Positions 5,562 to 7,944 of a stretch of 7,944 nucleotides of DNA are shown here, in pieces. Origin of the DNA: Halobacteriales archaeon QS_9_68_42. GTDB taxonomy: Archaea; Halobacteriota; Halobacteria; Halobacteriales; Haloarculaceae. Under the pieces are notes generated by a model. It was given only the letters and a program-made list of their open reading frames with translations. It had not been told where the DNA came from and made no database searches. The stretch's first letter is position 1. The number at the start of each line of letters is the position of its first letter. The position numbers and the translations under genes were made by a program. The stretch is from contig PXSE01000117.1 in NCBI GenBank assembly GCA_003022905.1, positions 1-7,944 on the forward strand. Reading direction: 5' to 3'.

Positions 5562-6539
5562 TCAGGCTTCGAGGTTCTTCTCGGCCTCGAGCAGTTCGTG
5601 GTATCGGTTGCGGATGGTGACCTCCGAGATGTTGGCGACCTCGCTGACGTCGTTCTGGGTCACCTTCTCGTTGCAGAGCAGCGAGGCGGCGTAGATGGCG
5701 GCCGCCGCGAGTCCGACCGGCGACTTCCCGGAGTGGACGCCGGCCTCGGCGGCGCTGTCGAGTAGCTGGCGGGCGCGGCGCTCGACCTCGTCGCTCAGCT
5801 CGAGGTCGCTTGCGAACCGCGGCAGGTAGCTCTTGGGGTCGGCGGGCTCTATCTCGAGGCTCAGTTCCCGGACGACGTACCGGTAGGTGCGGGCAATCTC
5901 GTCCTTGCCGACCCGGGAGACGTTCGACACTTCGTCGAGGCTGCGGGGCGTGGAGGCCTGTCGGGCGGCGGCGTACAGCGACGCCGTCGAGACGCCCTCG
6001 ATGGAGCGCCCGGGCAGTAGGTCCTCGTCGAGCGCCCGCCGGTAGATGACTGAGGCGGTCTCGCGGACGTTCTCGGGTAGCCCCAGCGCGGAGGCCATCC
6101 GGTCGATCTCGCCGAGTGCTTGCTTGAGGTTGCGCTCCTTGGAGTCGCGGGTGCGGAACCGCTCGTTCCAGGTGCGAAGCCGCTGCATTTTCTGCCGTTG
6201 GCGGCTCGACAGCGAGTTGCCGTAGGCGTCCTTGTCCTGCCAGCCAATATTGGTCGACAGGCCCTCGTCGTGCATCATCTTCGTGGTCGGTGCCCCGACA
6301 CGGGACTTCTCGTCCTTCTCGGCACTGTCGAAGGCCCGCCACTCCGGGCCGCGGTCAATTTCGTCCTCCTCGACGACGAGGCCGCACTCGCTACAGACCG
6401 TCTCCCCGCGCTCGGTGTCGGCCTCCAGCGACCCGCCACACTCCGGGCAGACCGTCGGGTCCTCGCGCTCTTCGGCCTCCGCGTCGGCTTCGGCCCGCTC
6501 CTCCTCGCTCCGGTTCCGTCTGACGGATGTGTCGGTCAT
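5562..6539 (-). CDS. tfb: Transcription initiation factor TFB (TFIIB homologue)
   Basis: TFB binds the TBP-TATA complex and the BRE and recruits archaeal RNA polymerase. The 325 residues have a full architecture. An acidic extension (about 8-28) precedes the zinc ribbon CPEC...CSEC (C31, C34, C49, C52). The linker and B-reader region follows, with EWRAF at 66-70 and a GAPTT-to-YGN stretch at 82-108. Cyclin-like repeat one spans about 133-225 (SIEGVSTASLYAAARQ at 179-194) and repeat two about 232-320 (KSPVGLAAAAIYAASLL at 272-288). The second-repeat helix-turn-helix, TQNDVSEVANISEVTIRNRY at 294-313, is the BRE-contacting element. Length is typical. Haloarchaea usually carry several TFB paralogues, and I cannot say which one this is. 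It diverges from gatC over a 198-nt spacer and lies upstream of the Nudix gene. Confidence 0.97.
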   Translation of the reverse strand: MTDTSVRRNRSEEERAEADAEAEEREDPTVCPECGGSLEADTERGETVCSECGLVVEEDEIDRGPEWRAFDSAEKDEKSRVGAPTTKMMHDEGLSTNIGWQDKDAYGNSLSSRQRQKMQRLRTWNERFRTRDSKERNLKQALGEIDRMASALGLPENVRETASVIYRRALDEDLLPGRSIEGVSTASLYAAARQASTPRSLDEVSNVSRVGKDEIARTYRYVVRELSLEIEPADPKSYLPRFASDLELSDEVERRARQLLDSAAEAGVHSGKSPVGLAAAAIYAASLLCNEKVTQNDVSEVANISEVTIRNRYHELLEAEKNLEA

Positions 6540-6554
6540 CTTGAATGGGGCTCA

Positions 6555-6596
6555 GCAGGTACTGAGAAAGTCCGCTTACGTAATTTATTGACCTGC
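6555..6596. repeat. Spaced inverted repeat and palindrome in the TFB promoter
   Basis: GCAGGT (6555-6560) recurs inverted as ACCTGC (6591-6596), enclosing the perfect 8-bp palindrome TTACGTAA (6576-6583). CTCAG (6551-6555) and CTGAG (6562-6566) form a further small hairpin overlapping the first arm. The positions straddle the expected TFB transcription start, so an operator is possible. With arms this short, chance is a real alternative. Confidence 0.35.
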
Positions 6597-6601
6597 CAGC
6601 A

Positions 6602-6616
6602 ACTTAAGTATTCGGG
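6602..6616 (-). promoter_or_regulatory. Candidate TFB promoter (BRE plus ACTTAAGT palindrome)
   Basis: On the minus strand CCCGAAT (BRE-like) is followed by ACTTAAGT (6602-6609), a perfect palindrome and a good haloarchaeal TATA-type box. Transcription would start near 6579 and give a leader of about 40 nt before the ATG at 6539. A second AT-rich element, AATAAATTACGTAA (6576-6589), is closer and could give a leader under 20 nt; I cannot choose between them. Confidence 0.45.
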
Positions 6617-6642
6617 CCGGAGAACCCCTGCGTCGGGGAATC

Positions 6643-6722
6643 GGGGGCGCTACGGGTCGAGTCTGGCGAGCGGTAGCGTCGCTCGCGGTGCTCGCGGGTT
6701 CGAAACCCTTAGTGGCGCCCCC
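6643..6722. repeat. 80-bp inverted-repeat structure in the TFB/gatC spacer
   Basis: GGGGGCGC (6643-6650) pairs with GCGCCCCC (6715-6722). Inside lie a second stem, GCGAGCG (6666-6672) with CGCTCGC (6680-6686) around a 7-nt loop, and GGGTT/AACCC (6696-6708). The overall size is tRNA-like, but tRNA geometry fails: there is no stem matching AGTGGCG after the T-arm-like motif and no anticodon arm. The right end overlaps the likely gatC promoter. Function unknown; possibly a remnant or DNA-level structure. Confidence 0.4.
6696..6712 (+). promoter_or_regulatory. Candidate gatC promoter (BRE CGAAA plus TATA-like CCTTAG)
   Basis: CGAAA (6701-6705) followed by CCTTAG (6707-6712) resembles the haloarchaeal CGAAA-TTTAAG promoter type. 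It is centred about 28 nt before the gatC ATG at 6738, which predicts a leaderless gatCA mRNA. The half-palindrome GGGTTCGAAACCC around the BRE also mimics a tRNA T-arm. Confidence 0.5.
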
Positions 6723-6737
6723 GTCCGACCAACGCCC

Positions 6738-7034
6738 ATGACAGCCGACGACAGCGCGGACGAGGCCGCCGTCGACGACGAGGAGGTGCGCCACGTCGCG
6801 TCGCTGGCGCGCGTCGACCTCGAGGAGCGGGAGGTCGAGCGCTTCGCCGACCAGTTCGCCGACATTCTCGAGTACTTCGAGGCGCTCGACGACGTTCCGG
6901 ACGTCGAGGGCGAGGCCGACCTGGCGAACGTGATGCGGCCCGACGAGGTCCGCGAGGGTCTCACCCGGGAGGAGGCCCTGTCGAACGCCCCCGAGACCGA
7001 GGACGGCCAGTTCAAGGGACCCCGAGTCTCATGA
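6738..7034 (+). CDS. gatC: Asp-tRNA(Asn)/Glu-tRNA(Gln) amidotransferase subunit C
   Basis: GatC is the small subunit that wraps around GatA and GatB and stabilises the amidotransferase. The 98-residue length is typical. After an acidic lead, VRHVASLARVDLEEREVERF (17-36) is the conserved first-helix region, followed by FADILEYFEALDDVPDVEG (40-58), then MRPDEVREGL at 66-75, and LSNAPETEDGQFKGPRV (81-97), the conserved tail that contacts the partner subunits. The ATG at 6738 fits the promoter at 6696-6712; the open frame further upstream is spacer DNA. The stop overlaps the gatA start as ATGA (7031-7034), so the two are translationally coupled. In archaea that have GatDE for glutamine, GatCAB is thought to serve mainly Asn-tRNA(Asn) formation. 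Confidence 0.95.
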   Translation: MTADDSADEAAVDDEEVRHVASLARVDLEEREVERFADQFADILEYFEALDDVPDVEGEADLANVMRPDEVREGLTREEALSNAPETEDGQFKGPRVS

Positions 7035-7944
7035 GCGACGACGCGTTCATCACGACCGCCGAAATCGAGCCGTCGGGGTCCGGGCCGCTCGACGGGGTCA
7101 CCGTCGCCGTCAAGGACAATATCTCCACCGAGGGCGTCCGGACCACCTGCGGGTCGGCGATGCTCGCCGAGTACGTCCCGCCGTACGACGCGACCGTCGT
7201 CGAGCGCCTGACGGAAGCGGGCGCGACCATCGTCGGCAAGACCAACATGGACGAGTTCGGGATGGGGACGACGACGGAGACGTCGGCGTTCGGGCCGACG
7301 GAGAACCCCGCCGCAGAGGGGCGGGTTCCCGGCGGCTCCTCGGGCGGGTCGGCGGCGGCCGTCGCCGACGGCGACACCGACCTGGCGCTGGGGTCGGACA
7401 CCGGCGGGTCGGTGCGGTGTCCGGCCGCCTTCTGCGGCGTCGTCGGCATCAAGCCCACCTACGGGCTGGTCTCCCGGTACGGACTGGTCGCCTACGCCAA
7501 CTCCCTGGAGCAAATCGGCCCGCTGGCGCCGACCGTCGAGGGCGCCGCCGGGCTGCTGGACGTCATCGCGGGTCCCGACGAGCGGGACGCGACGACACGG
7601 GGGGCGCCGGCGGACGCGAGCTACGCCGACGCCGCCGACGGCGACGTCGAGGGGCTAACCGTCGGCGTTCTGACCGAGCTGTTGGAGGGTGCCGACGAGG
7701 GCGTCCAGTCGGCCTTCGAGGCCGCCCTTGAGGACCTCCAGGAGGCGGGCGCGACCACGGAGGCGGTGTCGCTGCCGTCCGTCGAGACGGCGGTGCAGGC
7801 GTACTACGTCATCGCAATGTCGGAGGCGTCCTCGAACCTCGCGCGGTTCGACGGCGTCCGCTACGGGCCGGACGTCGACGCCGACGGCGACTGGAACGAG
7901 GCCTTCGCGGCCGTCCGCGAGGAGGGCTTCGGCGAGGAGGTCAA
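7031..7944 (+). CDS. gatA: Asp-tRNA(Asn)/Glu-tRNA(Gln) amidotransferase subunit A (3' end outside window)
   Basis: GatA is the glutaminase subunit of GatCAB, releasing ammonia that is channelled to GatB to amidate mischarged tRNA. The visible 304 codons belong to the amidase-signature family. VAVKDNIS at 25-32 supplies catalytic K28. GGSSGGSAAAV at 101-111 supplies the cis-serine (S103), and GSDTGGSVR at 121-129 the nucleophile S127. The 75- and 24-residue spacings match the Lys-Ser-Ser triad of bacterial GatA (K79, S154, S178 in S. aureus). GIKPTYGLVSRYGLV follows at 139-153. The start is shorter than in bacteria by about 50 residues, which I recall as normal in haloarchaea. It overlaps gatC by 4 nt. 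The frame is open to the right edge; roughly 120 residues are probably missing. gatB is not in the window. Confidence 0.97.
   Translation, partial: MSDDAFITTAEIEPSGSGPLDGVTVAVKDNISTEGVRTTCGSAMLAEYVPPYDATVVERLTEAGATIVGKTNMDEFGMGTTTETSAFGPTENPAAEGRVPGGSSGGSAAAVADGDTDLALGSDTGGSVRCPAAFCGVVGIKPTYGLVSRYGLVAYANSLEQIGPLAPTVEGAAGLLDVIAGPDERDATTRGAPADASYADAADGDVEGLTVGVLTELLEGADEGVQSAFEAALEDLQEAGATTEAVSLPSVETAVQAYYVIAMSEASSNLARFDGVRYGPDVDADGDWNEAFAAVREEGFGEEV

Noticed and set aside
5491..6342. Upstream extension of the Nudix frame (total 441 codons)
   Set aside because: The extra part overlaps TFB in another frame and is Arg/Pro-rich; the Nudix fold starts cleanly at the ATG at 5490.
6643..6722. tRNA gene, based on GGTTCGAAACC and tRNA-like length
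   Set aside because: With the T-loop aligned, the acceptor strand would be AGTGGCG, which has no partner upstream; the T-stem has a C-T mismatch and no anticodon arm can be drawn. CGAAA plus CCTTAG is better read as the gatC promoter.
6120..6737. Upstream extension of the gatC frame from 6120
   Set aside because: It runs antisense to the TFB zinc-ribbon region and through the spacer; GatC homology begins after 6738 and the length from there is typical.

Overview
The window is chromosomal DNA from a halophilic archaeon (class Halobacteria). The basis is very high G+C, strongly acidic proteins rich in Asp and Glu, an archaeal TFIIB-type transcription factor, GatC/GatA, and AT-poor promoters whose TATA-like boxes lie about 24-30 nt before start codons, as in leaderless haloarchaeal mRNAs. 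I cannot name the species. It is mostly housekeeping DNA with a small zone of gene decay on the left.

Left end (1-1780). The 5' two thirds of purL (purine synthesis) runs on the minus strand and leaves the window at base 1. Its reading frame is intact but has no usable in-frame start: the ATG that fits the promoter is out of frame. Upstream lie about 400 bases with no intact gene. They hold two recognisable wrecks: the lipobox and Thr/Pro-rich linker of a haloarchaeal lipoprotein split between two frames, followed by the last 32 codons of a protein resembling a heavy-metal P-type ATPase.

Middle (1780-4926). A PHP-domain phosphoesterase gene has all its metal ligands but seems to have lost an internal 3' segment, so that its natural C-terminus lies in another frame. 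It overlaps a PP-loop, asparagine-synthetase-like gene that lacks the glutaminase domain. A UspA-like stress protein converges on that gene with 4 nt between stop codons, and a DUF21/CBS (CNNM-like) membrane protein diverges from uspA across a two-promoter spacer.

Right end (4916-7944). A GAGCGA-rich convergent spacer separates the membrane protein from a minus-strand pair: a Nudix hydrolase downstream of a transcription initiation factor TFB. Diverging from TFB is gatC-gatA (ATGA overlap), encoding subunits of the amidotransferase that makes Asn-tRNA(Asn) or Gln-tRNA(Gln); gatA leaves the window at the right edge. The TFB/gatC spacer is rich in palindromes and holds a promoter for each direction.

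I see no CRISPR array, rRNA, convincing tRNA or complete insertion sequence, and no clear new multi-gene system. The most unusual items are the clustered gene damage between bases 1360 and 2350 and the PHP/asparagine-synthetase-like pair of unknown function.
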